From Deltaproteobacteria bacterium UBA5329 (lineage in GTDB: Bacteria; Desulfobacterota; Syntrophorhabdia; Syntrophorhabdales; Syntrophorhabdaceae), in contig DHQV01000030.1 in assembly GCA_002408185.1 (NCBI GenBank), positions 37,789-63,319 on the forward strand: a stretch of DNA of 25,531 bases, in the 5' to 3' direction. The translations under genes and the position numbers were made by a program. This document shows positions 15,409 through 22,100 of the stretch, one piece after another. The notes under the pieces are model-generated. The model saw nothing but the letters and a program-made list of their open reading frames with translations. It had not been told where the DNA came from and searched no databases. Positions within the stretch are counted from its first letter, which is position 1. Each line of letters opens with the position of its first letter.

Positions 15409-16548
15409 TTAAACCTTGTTCTCTCTGCGGACCACTGCCATTGTGCCCTGATTATAGAGATTCCGCGCAAAACATTCCACCGATATGTCGACACCGGTAA
15501 CCATATGCATGAACATGCTCTTGTTCCCTACAGCAATGCTCTTCCCCGGGAATGTATCGGCAAACGAGCCTTGCGGAGCAGACTTGAAGATCCCGGAAAA
15601 AGGATAGTCCCTCCTCCGGTCATCCACATCGAAATATTTATTCCCTGACGGAAAATCGATAAATCTGTGCCTCCCCGAGGTAATGGTCATGTATTGCGCC
15701 TCCGACGGCTCGTAGTAAAACCAGTCTTTACCATTGCCAAACGAGCGGTAGGGCCAAAGGAAATCATCACAGCCGACACCTTCCATGACGATCAGGGCGG
15801 TCTTGTTTTCGTGCAGGCTTTCTTCGATCAGCCCGCGTATGCCGGTTATATTCATCGCATCGCTACCCGGCGCGTAGACAGGGATGTGATAATTGGTGGA
15901 AGGAATCATCACCGGCACCTTCATGAGGATCCCGACCGTCCGGAATGCATAACCCTTTCGAGACATCAAGAGATATTCGGGCAGCCTTGCATCCTTTCTA
16001 TCTGTCTCGCCGAACGTGCTCAAAACCTCCGACCATGGCATATACCCCTCGATGCCCGGGTGTCCCTCGAGGAATGCCAGATCTTTTTTTGTTGCATCGA
16101 AGAGGCCGGTATAGCGTGTAGACCAGTGAGTACATATGGCCAGACCCTCGAGCCCGGTCAGATCGACAATTCCCGTGACCGGCGTCATGTCGCCTGTACC
16201 TACGATAATGGGAGCAAATCCCGACGCGTCGGCAAAACGTTCCACCTCTCCGAATGCCCGGGAGATCATGTCCTTCCTCGCACCTTCTGCCATGGATTCA
16301 TATCGGCCGGAGAAATACTGCTGCGCGTATGTGAGGAACACGAAACGCGGTTCATACCGTCCTATAAGGTCAAGTGCAGTATCGGTGACCCACCGGTTGC
16401 TTGTAAAGTCCGTGTCGCCCGGGTATGGATGCCCCGCAAGGACAGCCTTTACCATTTCACACACAGGCCCCACTATCTCAGCCTCGTCACCCGTTCTCAG
16501 ATCAAAGCAATTCTGCCAGCCGCGGGCATCTATGATAGCCGTACTCAT
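15409..16548 (-). CDS. Unrecognised 379-residue protein coupled to a radical SAM gene
   Basis: I do not recognise this family. The protein has 379 residues, no signal peptide and no membrane helix, so it should be cytoplasmic. It opens with STAIIDARGWQNCFDL, has alternating hydrophobic strands (RFVFLTYAQQYF, APIIVGTGDMTPVTG, TALIVMEGVGCDDF) suggesting an alpha/beta fold, and contains several acidic/His/Cys spots (CTHWSTRYTG; EGVGCDDFLWP; FDVDDRRRDYP) that could hold a metal. A distant link to the alkaline-phosphatase superfamily crossed my mind, but the metal-site pattern is not there. The ATG directly follows the stop of the radical SAM gene (TAAATG), so the two are translationally coupled and likely act together. 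The shared promoter carries a ModE-like operator, which places the protein in the same response as the uptake operon just downstream. Confidence 0.8.
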   Translation of the reverse strand: MSTAIIDARGWQNCFDLRTGDEAEIVGPVCEMVKAVLAGHPYPGDTDFTSNRWVTDTALDLIGRYEPRFVFLTYAQQYFSGRYESMAEGARKDMISRAFGEVERFADASGFAPIIVGTGDMTPVTGIVDLTGLEGLAICTHWSTRYTGLFDATKKDLAFLEGHPGIEGYMPWSEVLSTFGETDRKDARLPEYLLMSRKGYAFRTVGILMKVPVMIPSTNYHIPVYAPGSDAMNITGIRGLIEESLHENKTALIVMEGVGCDDFLWPYRSFGNGKDWFYYEPSEAQYMTITSGRHRFIDFPSGNKYFDVDDRRRDYPFSGIFKSAPQGSFADTFPGKSIAVGNKSMFMHMVTGVDISVECFARNLYNQGTMAVVRRENKV

Positions 16549-17547
16549 TTACGTGTTTTCCTTCCGGTTGGAAACAAGGTTAAGCATCCGGATTGGACTG
16601 CCGCAGGCGGGACACCTGTCTCCGATACCAACGACCCGTTTAAGCTTATCACCCCCGCATCCAAGACTGACACGCTCTATACTGACAGAATGGCACCGGG
16701 GACACTGTGTATTGACCCACGCTGAACCTACAAAATTATGAAAATAGATATACCGGAGCTTCTGCCTCGCCGATGTGAGGGCCGCATCGATATCCGAGAT
16801 ATCAGGATACCGCTCTCCTTTCATCTCGTCTTCCGGCAACAGGCGAAATACGTGCCACGGGATCTCACGGTCAATATCGGAAAGGATGTCGGCCATTACA
16901 TCGATCTCGCCGTCGTTAGCTCCTTCAATAAGCGGCGTGGTCACTTCCACATGCCAACCCCTTGCCAGCCGCTCTATGTTGCGAACGATGGGCTCCGATG
17001 AGGCAATTCCTATATATCTTCTGTTGAATTCTGAAGAGAGCCCTTTGAGGCTGATGTTGAAGAATGAGAAAATGGATGCAAGGATCTCCACGGACTCCCC
17101 GGTCATGTAACCATTCGAAAGGCAACCCATCGGGATGCCTTCCGCTTTCGCCGCTGCACCAAGCTCGACCAGCGACGGGATGGAGACTGCAGGCTCATTG
17201 ACATTGAATACGATACTGTGACATTCAAGCCTTCGGGCAGCCCTGATGATATCCTCAGGTTCGAGGTGATACATTTTTTTCACATAAACAAACGGGTCTT
17301 CCTTTGCTACAAACGCATTCGAGCAATACCTGCACCTGAAATTGCAGCTGGCCGTGCCTATAACGAGGCATCGGCTTCCGGGAGAAACATGATAGAACGG
17401 AACCGATTCGATCACAGCCGCTCCGCAAGAACTCCAGCGATGGGGGAATCTCTCGACAATATTGTTGGCCGATCGTGTGTACATACGGCAAAAGCCGGTA
17501 TCACCCTCAATTATTTCGCATCGGCGTTCACAATAATTGCAATGCAT
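16549..17547 (-). CDS. Radical SAM protein, PflA/AmmeMemoRadiSam-like, with extra Cys clusters
   Basis: This 332-residue radical SAM protein cleaves SAM at a [4Fe-4S] cluster to start radical chemistry. The cluster motif is Cys68-x3-Cys72-x2-Cys75 in SCNFRCRYCSN. The N-terminus has Cys3, 6, 10 and 20 with EGDTGFC, and PFYHVSPGS precedes the cluster, both as in PflA-like/AmmeMemoRadiSam enzymes. The usual YNEPT motif reads FNVNEPAVS. The C-terminus adds two ribbon-like pairs (CPRC with a later Cys, and CPAC), giving possible extra metal or Fe-S sites. I start at the ATG at 17547 (MHCNYC); a GTG at 17559 has no ribosome site. No AMMECR1 or Memo partner is visible, and the coupled partner is the unknown protein at 15409-16548. 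The substrate is unknown. Confidence 0.87.
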   Translation of the reverse strand: MHCNYCERRCEIIEGDTGFCRMYTRSANNIVERFPHRWSSCGAAVIESVPFYHVSPGSRCLVIGTASCNFRCRYCSNAFVAKEDPFVYVKKMYHLEPEDIIRAARRLECHSIVFNVNEPAVSIPSLVELGAAAKAEGIPMGCLSNGYMTGESVEILASIFSFFNISLKGLSSEFNRRYIGIASSEPIVRNIERLARGWHVEVTTPLIEGANDGEIDVMADILSDIDREIPWHVFRLLPEDEMKGERYPDISDIDAALTSARQKLRYIYFHNFVGSAWVNTQCPRCHSVSIERVSLGCGGDKLKRVVGIGDRCPACGSPIRMLNLVSNRKENT

Positions 17548-17579
17548 GACCGTAACCACTCAGATTTTAATGAAACACT

Positions 17580-17612
17580 CCTTATATACCATCAGGCATA
17601 ACGCCAAGTCAA
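17580..17612 (-). promoter_or_regulatory. Radical SAM operon promoter with a ModE-like operator
   Basis: On the minus strand TTGACT (17612-17607) is followed by TGG, CGTTAT (17603-17598), 12 nt, then ATAAGG (17585-17580). TATATA at 18-nt spacing is a fair -10. The half-sites match the receptor promoter in sequence (one mismatch in the second) and in position relative to TTGACT. The ATG of the radical SAM gene lies about 30 nt past the expected transcription start. This shared design is the best evidence that both operons answer to the same regulator. Confidence 0.65.
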
Positions 17613-17718
17613 CAGCCTGTGCCACTATGATCGATGATATCATTTATTTTCACCTGTCTTTTCTATAACTTATCGTAATAATGATGCCACGGGACAGGAA
17701 TATGGGTTAGAATAATCA

Positions 17719-18177
17719 ATGGCCTGCGAAAAAGCCAGGAAGTCGGGAAAACGAACCGGCCAGAAACGATCCAGGAAAGATCCGCCAAAACAGGACCGCC
17801 TGCTTGAGGAACTCAATCGCACCCGTATATCCATGGATGGCTGGATGGCGCTCCTCACAGCGATCGAGAATATCCCGGCGGAAGACCGTAGCTTTGAGTC
17901 TCTTGTCATTGCGGCGGGTGAGGTCTTTGACGATTTAGACGAGGCATTGGCTGCGATCATTCGATGGCAGGCCATTCTCAGGCTGGTCCAGCGGGAGATC
18001 ATACCTGGCTGGTTCCGGAAATCCGACGATCCATGTGACCAGGGCAACGACGTATGGGAGGTAAAGACGCAGATCATGCAAGCGGCTGCAACGGCCCCCA
18101 TCATTGTCGACGAAATGGAGCGGCCCTACTTCGACAAGGATGAATTACTGAAGGCGGCGTTCAAGCTCGGAAAATAG
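17719..18177 (+). CDS. Hypothetical protein, 152 residues
   Basis: I do not recognise it. Residues 1-27 are very basic (RKSGKRTGQKRSRKDPPK), and the rest is mainly helical: RLLEELNRTRISMDGWMALLTAIENI, then FDDLDEALAAIIRWQAILRLVQREIIPGWF (given here as separate helices), then a C-terminal helix after PYFDKDELLKAAF. There is no signal peptide or membrane helix. The ATG at 17719 has a poor ribosome site (GGGTTAGAA). It is divergent from the radical SAM operon and convergent with the Rnk-like gene. Codon use and the uninterrupted frame support a real protein. The basic N-terminus could bind nucleic acid, but that is a guess. Confidence 0.68.
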   Translation: MACEKARKSGKRTGQKRSRKDPPKQDRLLEELNRTRISMDGWMALLTAIENIPAEDRSFESLVIAAGEVFDDLDEALAAIIRWQAILRLVQREIIPGWFRKSDDPCDQGNDVWEVKTQIMQAAATAPIIVDEMERPYFDKDELLKAAFKLGK

Positions 18178-18201
18178 CTTTTCAAACCATCGAAGGCCCT
18201 G

Positions 18202-18612
18202 TTACAGGTCATAATTGCCGAGCCTTTCCGGCTGATAGATGATCTCCATTATCTGGATCTTTACTTTGCCGGTCGGCATTTCCCACTCCAGCATATCCCC
18301 TTCCCCGGAGCCGATGAGCGCGATGCCCATGGGTGACAGAATGGAGACCGTCTTCCTTTTCAAACCTGTTTTCTCGGGAAATACCAGCATGAATGCCTCT
18401 TCTTCGCCGGTATTTATATCTCTTATCCGGACAATAGAATTCATCGTCACGACATTGCCCGGGACCCTTTTCGATTCTATTATCGTAGCCTCGTCGAGTT
18501 CCTTTTTGAGTCTTTCGATATACGGAGCGATCTCCGGGCCGTTGTGCATATCGATAAGTAAACGAAGTCTTTCCAGATCATTCTCGGTTATGTAGATATT
18601 TCTCGTGTTCAT
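18202..18612 (-). CDS. rnk: GreA/Rnk-type regulator of nucleoside diphosphate kinase
   Basis: This 136-residue cytoplasmic protein has the Rnk layout. A short helical N-terminus (ITENDLERLRLLIDM) is followed by a GreA/GreB-like C-terminal FKBP-fold domain, with VVTMNSIVRIRDINTGEE, FPEKTGL, VSILSPMGIALIGSGEGD and WEMPTGKVKIQIMEI. Rnk proteins bind RNA polymerase near the secondary channel and affect nucleotide pools, but the short N-terminal part cannot reach the active site as GreA's coiled coil does. The ATG at 18612 has CGAGG 6 nt upstream. It converges with the hypothetical gene to its left across 24 nt, with no clear terminator hairpin. Confidence 0.88.
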   Translation of the reverse strand: MNTRNIYITENDLERLRLLIDMHNGPEIAPYIERLKKELDEATIIESKRVPGNVVTMNSIVRIRDINTGEEEAFMLVFPEKTGLKRKTVSILSPMGIALIGSGEGDMLEWEMPTGKVKIQIMEIIYQPERLGNYDL

Positions 18613-18633
18613 CGCGCGCGCCTCGAGGTGAAA

Positions 18634-18741
18634 CTATGCCTGTGCGTTGACAATAGTACAAAACATGTATTCTGTTAATGAGGCTGTTCCGGCCGATAAG
18701 CGTGTGACGCAGTCTCTATGCCCGGGCCAATGAAATTCCAT
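18634..18741 (-). CDS. Possible small ORF, 35 residues, with a strong ribosome site
   Basis: An ATG at 18741 follows AGGAGAG with a 6-nt gap, a better ribosome site than many genes here have. It opens a 35-residue frame (starting MEFHWPGHRDC, ending IVNAQA) that stops 21 nt before the Rnk-like ATG. No family is recognised and there is no signal peptide. The frame stays open further upstream into the TrmO-like gene's tail. It is either a small leader gene for rnk or chance. Confidence 0.25.
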   Translation of the reverse strand: MEFHWPGHRDCVTRLSAGTASLTEYMFCTIVNAQA

Positions 18742-18806
18742 GGCGAACTCTCCTGCAGATCCTGCCACCGGGATCTTCCTCGTGATGAGAAATGACGGCT
18801 TTTGTC

Positions 18807-19274
18807 TTATTCCCGGCCGGGAGGTTTTGGTCTTTCCTGTTTCCCCGCAGTCCATCCCTCGCTGGCGTCCGGAAAACAATCAAAACGGGGAATATAGGGT
18901 TTTATGTCTATGAGCGGTGTTTCATCCAGCACATCGATACCGCTGACAATCAGCCTGTTGCCGGCCCGTTCCTCAAGCCGGACGACCGTGAACCCGATCC
19001 CGTTGGGCCGGGAAGGATGCCGGCACGCAAATATTCCGTGAGGCTGGTCATCGAGGAATGTAGGCCGTACCAATTCTACAGGGACCGACCGGTCGAAAAG
19101 ATATATGAGAAAGATGTGCGAAAAAAGCTCAATATCCTTAAGGCCTTCCTCGAATTCAGGAAAAATCTCTGCTTCACCTTTCGTTTCCGGCCGGAATACC
19201 CCCTGGATCGGGGCGTCATCCTTTGTAATGTACGGTGAATGAATGACCCCTATTGGGTTCAATTCAAATATCAT
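18807..19274 (-). CDS. TrmO/TsaA-family protein (tRNA m6t6A37 methyltransferase-like, UPF0066)
   Basis: A 155-residue protein with the TsaA/TrmO beta-barrel signatures: IGVIHSPY at the start, DAPIQG, FSHIFLIYLFDRS, and CRHPSRPNGIGFTVVRL (canonical DxxRPNPIGLSVV). The barrel ends at DIKPYIPRFDC. TrmO adds an N6-methyl group to t6A37 of threonine tRNA using SAM. Many bacterial and archaeal family members lack the C-terminal domain of E. coli TrmO, as here, and may act on other substrates. The ATG at 19274 sits very close to AGGA and 9 nt after the stop of a 25-residue ORF, so translation is probably coupled. A ModE-like half-site lies about 115 bp upstream, which hints at a link to metal status. 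Confidence 0.85.
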   Translation of the reverse strand: MIFELNPIGVIHSPYITKDDAPIQGVFRPETKGEAEIFPEFEEGLKDIELFSHIFLIYLFDRSVPVELVRPTFLDDQPHGIFACRHPSRPNGIGFTVVRLEERAGNRLIVSGIDVLDETPLIDIKPYIPRFDCFPDASEGWTAGKQERPKPPGRE

Positions 19275-19283
19275 TCCTGTTAA

Positions 19284-19361
19284 TTACACCATGTCGGCGC
19301 TGACTTCAACCAGTTTTTTGCTCCAATCGAACAGCGCCGGACGTCCGACGCCAACCGGCAC
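19284..19361 (-). CDS. Possible 25-residue ORF directly upstream of the TrmO-like gene
   Basis: GTG at 19361 follows AGAAGG with a 5-nt gap and opens a 25-residue frame that ends in TAA at 19284, 9 nt before the TrmO-like ATG. It reads VPVGVGRPALFDW and then SKKLVEVSADMV, which looks like ordinary protein rather than random translation. An in-frame TAG at 19377-19379 bounds it upstream. It could be a leader peptide, a small protein, or the tail of a lost gene. Confidence 0.35.
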   Translation of the reverse strand: MPVGVGRPALFDWSKKLVEVSADMV

Positions 19362-19386
19362 AAATACCTTCTGTCCCTACCGATAT

Positions 19387-19401
19387 ATAACGCCATATCA
19401 A
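19387..19401 (-). promoter_or_regulatory. Weak ModE-like half-site in a TTGATA-TGG-CGTTAT context
   Basis: The minus strand reads TTGATA (19401-19396), TGG, CGTTATATA (19392-19384). The first part differs from the radical SAM promoter's TTGACT-TGG-CGTTAT in two positions only. The second half-site is missing (ACAGAA at the expected place), and no good -10 is seen. This is at most a degenerate third member of the regulon. Confidence 0.3.
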
Positions 19402-19406
19402 TAAAA

Positions 19407-19477
19407 TACCACTTTGGGAAGGAAGGGTGGATTCCCTCATCCGGCAGGGCGCCGGTCCCTTGCAGGCCAAAGTGGTA
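19407..19477. ncRNA. Structured 71-nt element closed by an 11-bp stem
   Basis: TACCACTTTGG (19407-19417) pairs perfectly with CCAAAGTGGTA (19467-19477). Inside are further hairpins on the plus strand: AGGG/CCCT (near 19424-19436), CCGGC/GCCGG (19441-19455), or alternatively GCAGGG with CCCTTGC. A multi-stem RNA is possible in either direction. On the minus strand the closing stem is followed by TTTTATTG, so a terminator is the simplest reading. It lies in a divergent promoter region, 5' of both the TrmO-like gene and the histidine kinase. It matches no riboswitch consensus that I can recall. Confidence 0.45.
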
Positions 19478-19617
19478 GGCATGTGGTAATAATTAAAGTA
19501 GCACATTTTAACAGGAGCGCAAGTATCGTGACATGCAAACCGTTGATAGACAATGTTTGAACTACGATGATCAAATGCATTCTGTGCGATAGAAGACAAA
19601 AATCGGGAAACCTGGTG

Positions 19618-19687
19618 AAGGATATATCTGTAACGTTTTTTTGAAACAGGGGCCGCGGCCGGGAGCATGCGACTGGAATATATCCTT
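19618..19687 (+). promoter_or_regulatory. Long leader hairpin just upstream of the histidine kinase
   Basis: AAGGATATAT (19618-19627) pairs exactly with ATATATCCTT (19678-19687). The 50-nt loop contains the perfect palindrome GGCCGCGGCC (19651-19660). The outer stem is followed by TTAAAATTTTG, giving a possible weak terminator/attenuator. It ends about 60 nt before the chosen kinase ATG, so it could control that gene's expression. The rest of the 475-bp region (about 19480-19615) shows nothing that I can name. Confidence 0.4.
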
Positions 19688-19749
19688 TTAAAATTTTGAA
19701 TATATGCTGTAAAATGGCAAGAGCACCATGCGAGAGACCCGACACACCC

Positions 19750-22017
19750 ATGAACAAACACCGAGACCTTGCCGATAATGAAGCTGTCTGGCAGTCCCTG
19801 ATGAATGCCGCCCACGAGAGCCTCGTCCTTATCGATAAGGACGGGACCGTTCTCATGTCGAACGAAACAGGCGCCAGCAGGCTGGGACTGACAGTACTGG
19901 AACTTGTCGGGACATGCCTCTACGATCATTTTTCACCGGATGTCGCCAGAGCGAGAAAACATGAATTCGACAAGGTCTTTTCTACAGGCAAGCCGGTCCA
20001 TTTTCAAGATTGCCGGGCAGGAAAGCATTACGAGCTATTCTGCTACCCGGTTTTAATACAGGACCACCCTGTATCCAGGTCGGCTATTTTTGCCCGCGAT
20101 ATAACAGAGAACAGGGTCGCCAAAAAACTTCTTCTCGAAGAGCGGCAGACTTTTTTCTCGATCCTTCAAAAGGCCCCCTACGGGATATTCGTGACCGATC
20201 AGGGCGGCAATATTGTGGTAATAAACCCCGAAGCAGCCAAGATAACAGGGTACACCCTGGAAGACATTCCGACAGGACAGGTATGGTTTAGGAAGGCATA
20301 CCCCAATGAGAGCTACAGGAAGAATGTGATTGACGCCTGGAAAAAAGATGTCACAACGGGAGGCATAGACAGGACATTTTTCGTGCACTGCAAGGGTGGG
20401 TCTGTCAAAGAACTCGAATTCAGGGCTGCCAAGCTGGCCGATGGCACGGCGATCACGATGTTCTCGGACATAACCGAAAAGAACAGGGCAAAGCGGGCGC
20501 TTGCCAGAAGCGAGGAGAAATACCGGGGTATTTTTGAAAATGCGATAATGGGTATCTTCCAGACAACCCCTGACGGGCGATATTTGAGTATAAATCCTGC
20601 CGGTGCCAGGATGTACGGGTACGATACGCAGGAAGAAATGATGTGCAAGGTGACAGATCTCGCCAATCAACTGTATGTTGACCCGCAGGACAGAAAAACA
20701 CTGATGGAACTGATCGATGTCAATGATATCGTCGAAGGGTTTGAATCGGAGCATTACCGCAAGGATGGCAGTAAAATATGGACCTCGATCAATATACGGG
20801 CCCACCGGGACCGGAGGGGGAAAATACTTCGATTTGATACTACGATCGAGGATATTACCGAACGCAAGGCGTTGGAATCACGACTGATCCAGGCGGAAAA
20901 AATGCAGGCACTCGGGTCGCTGTCCGGCGGGATCGCCCATGATTTCAATAACATACTGACTGTCTTGCAGGGGTATGGTTCCCTTCTGCAAAGACGTATG
21001 GACAAGTCGGACCCCCTAAGGATCTATGTAGACCAGATCCTTTCCGCATCCCAAAAGGCGGCAAGCCTTACGCAAAGCCTTCTTGCATTCAGCCGGCAGC
21101 AGCCGATCACCTTGAACCCGATAAATATTAACGACGTTGTCCGGAAAACGGAGGATCTGCTGAAGAGGCTCGTTAGCGATGATGTCGATCTTGTAACAAA
21201 ATACTCCGAGGATGAGATCATCATCAAAGCAGACCCGACGCAAATCGACCAGATACTTTTCAACCTCGCGGCGAATGCCCGCGATGCGATGAAAAGCGGA
21301 GGCAACCTGACAATTGCAATAGAGTCGGTCGAGATGGACGCCGAATTTCTCAGGGTCAAGGGATTTGGCGAACCGGGCACATATGCCCTCATTTCCGTAT
21401 CGGACACGGGCTGCGGAATGGACGAGAAGACCCGGGCAAAGATATTCGAGCCTTTTTTCACCACAAAAGAGGTCGGCAAGGGAACCGGGCTTGGTTTGTC
21501 GACCGTTTACGGTATCGTCAAACAGCATGACGGCCATATTACCCTTATGAGCGAACCGGGAAAGGGCACGACGTTCGATATATACCTTCCAACGGTACGG
21601 ACGAGCACAGGGAGCACATGCGAGGCTGCCGCACCGCACAGCAAGAGAGGCTCGGAAAAGGTCCTGATCGCCGAAGACAATGACGATGTCAAGCAACTGA
21701 TAACCAGCATCCTCAGAGAGCATGGTTATAACGTGATCGAAGCCACTGATGGCGCGGAGGCTATCGAGAAATTCAAGCAAAATCCCGGGGTCGCCCTGCT
21801 CATTCTCGATTCCGTGATGCCAAAGAAGAACGGAAGGGAAGTCTACGAAGAGATACGTCAGATGGCACCCGGGATCAAGGTGATCTTTACGAGCGGATAT
21901 ACAAAAGATATCGTTCTGGACAAGGGAATCCGGGAGAGGGAATTTGAGTTCGTTCCGAAGCCCCTGAAACCGGAAATCCTCCTTCAGAAAATGCGGGTTG
22001 TTCTGGACCGGCGATAG
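19750..22017 (+). CDS. PAS-domain hybrid sensor histidine kinase with C-terminal receiver
   Basis: A 755-residue signalling kinase with three PAS domains (about 15-110, 125-245 and 255-380; each carries an ITE/DIT linker such as ARDITENR, FSDITEKN and TIEDITER). A HisKA region follows with the phospho-acceptor His397 in GGIAHDFNNIL, then an HATPase with N-box NLAANARDAM, G1 DTGCGM and G2 GKGTGLGLS. A receiver domain (about 640-755) ends the protein, with Asp687 in LILDSVMPKKNG. There is no membrane helix, so sensing is cytoplasmic and probably through a PAS ligand. The ATG at 19750 is chosen; TTG 19696 and ATG 19714 are open in frame but have no better ribosome site. The HDFNN type of H-box is common in Desulfobacterota. 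The convergent response regulator at 22101 may be its partner. Confidence 0.9.
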   Translation: MNKHRDLADNEAVWQSLMNAAHESLVLIDKDGTVLMSNETGASRLGLTVLELVGTCLYDHFSPDVARARKHEFDKVFSTGKPVHFQDCRAGKHYELFCYPVLIQDHPVSRSAIFARDITENRVAKKLLLEERQTFFSILQKAPYGIFVTDQGGNIVVINPEAAKITGYTLEDIPTGQVWFRKAYPNESYRKNVIDAWKKDVTTGGIDRTFFVHCKGGSVKELEFRAAKLADGTAITMFSDITEKNRAKRALARSEEKYRGIFENAIMGIFQTTPDGRYLSINPAGARMYGYDTQEEMMCKVTDLANQLYVDPQDRKTLMELIDVNDIVEGFESEHYRKDGSKIWTSINIRAHRDRRGKILRFDTTIEDITERKALESRLIQAEKMQALGSLSGGIAHDFNNILTVLQGYGSLLQRRMDKSDPLRIYVDQILSASQKAASLTQSLLAFSRQQPITLNPININDVVRKTEDLLKRLVSDDVDLVTKYSEDEIIIKADPTQIDQILFNLAANARDAMKSGGNLTIAIESVEMDAEFLRVKGFGEPGTYALISVSDTGCGMDEKTRAKIFEPFFTTKEVGKGTGLGLSTVYGIVKQHDGHITLMSEPGKGTTFDIYLPTVRTSTGSTCEAAAPHSKRGSEKVLIAEDNDDVKQLITSILREHGYNVIEATDGAEAIEKFKQNPGVALLILDSVMPKKNGREVYEEIRQMAPGIKVIFTSGYTKDIVLDKGIREREFEFVPKPLKPEILLQKMRVVLDRR

Positions 22018-22100
22018 TCCAGTTCGAACTGGAAAATATTCTGCCAGAACACCTTCCGGCACGATTTAAGATAGTTTTCCATTGTCATTGAAAAGCTGCT

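Noticed and set aside
15667..16725. 352-residue open frame on the plus strand across the unknown protein and radical SAM genes
   Set aside because: It crosses two coupled minus-strand genes, one with a clear radical SAM motif. I considered that it, rather than the 379-residue minus frame, might be real, but the minus frame joins exactly at the radical SAM stop and has more protein-like composition.
16549..17547. Complete AmmeMemoRadiSam system
   Set aside because: Neither an AMMECR1-domain nor a Memo-domain protein is in the window, and the coupled partner resembles neither.
19407..19477. c-di-GMP, cobalamin or TPP riboswitch
   Set aside because: None of the conserved core motifs that I can recall for these classes is present on either strand.
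21016..22062. 348-residue open frame on the minus strand inside the histidine kinase
   Set aside because: Antisense to HATPase and receiver motifs; no ribosome site.
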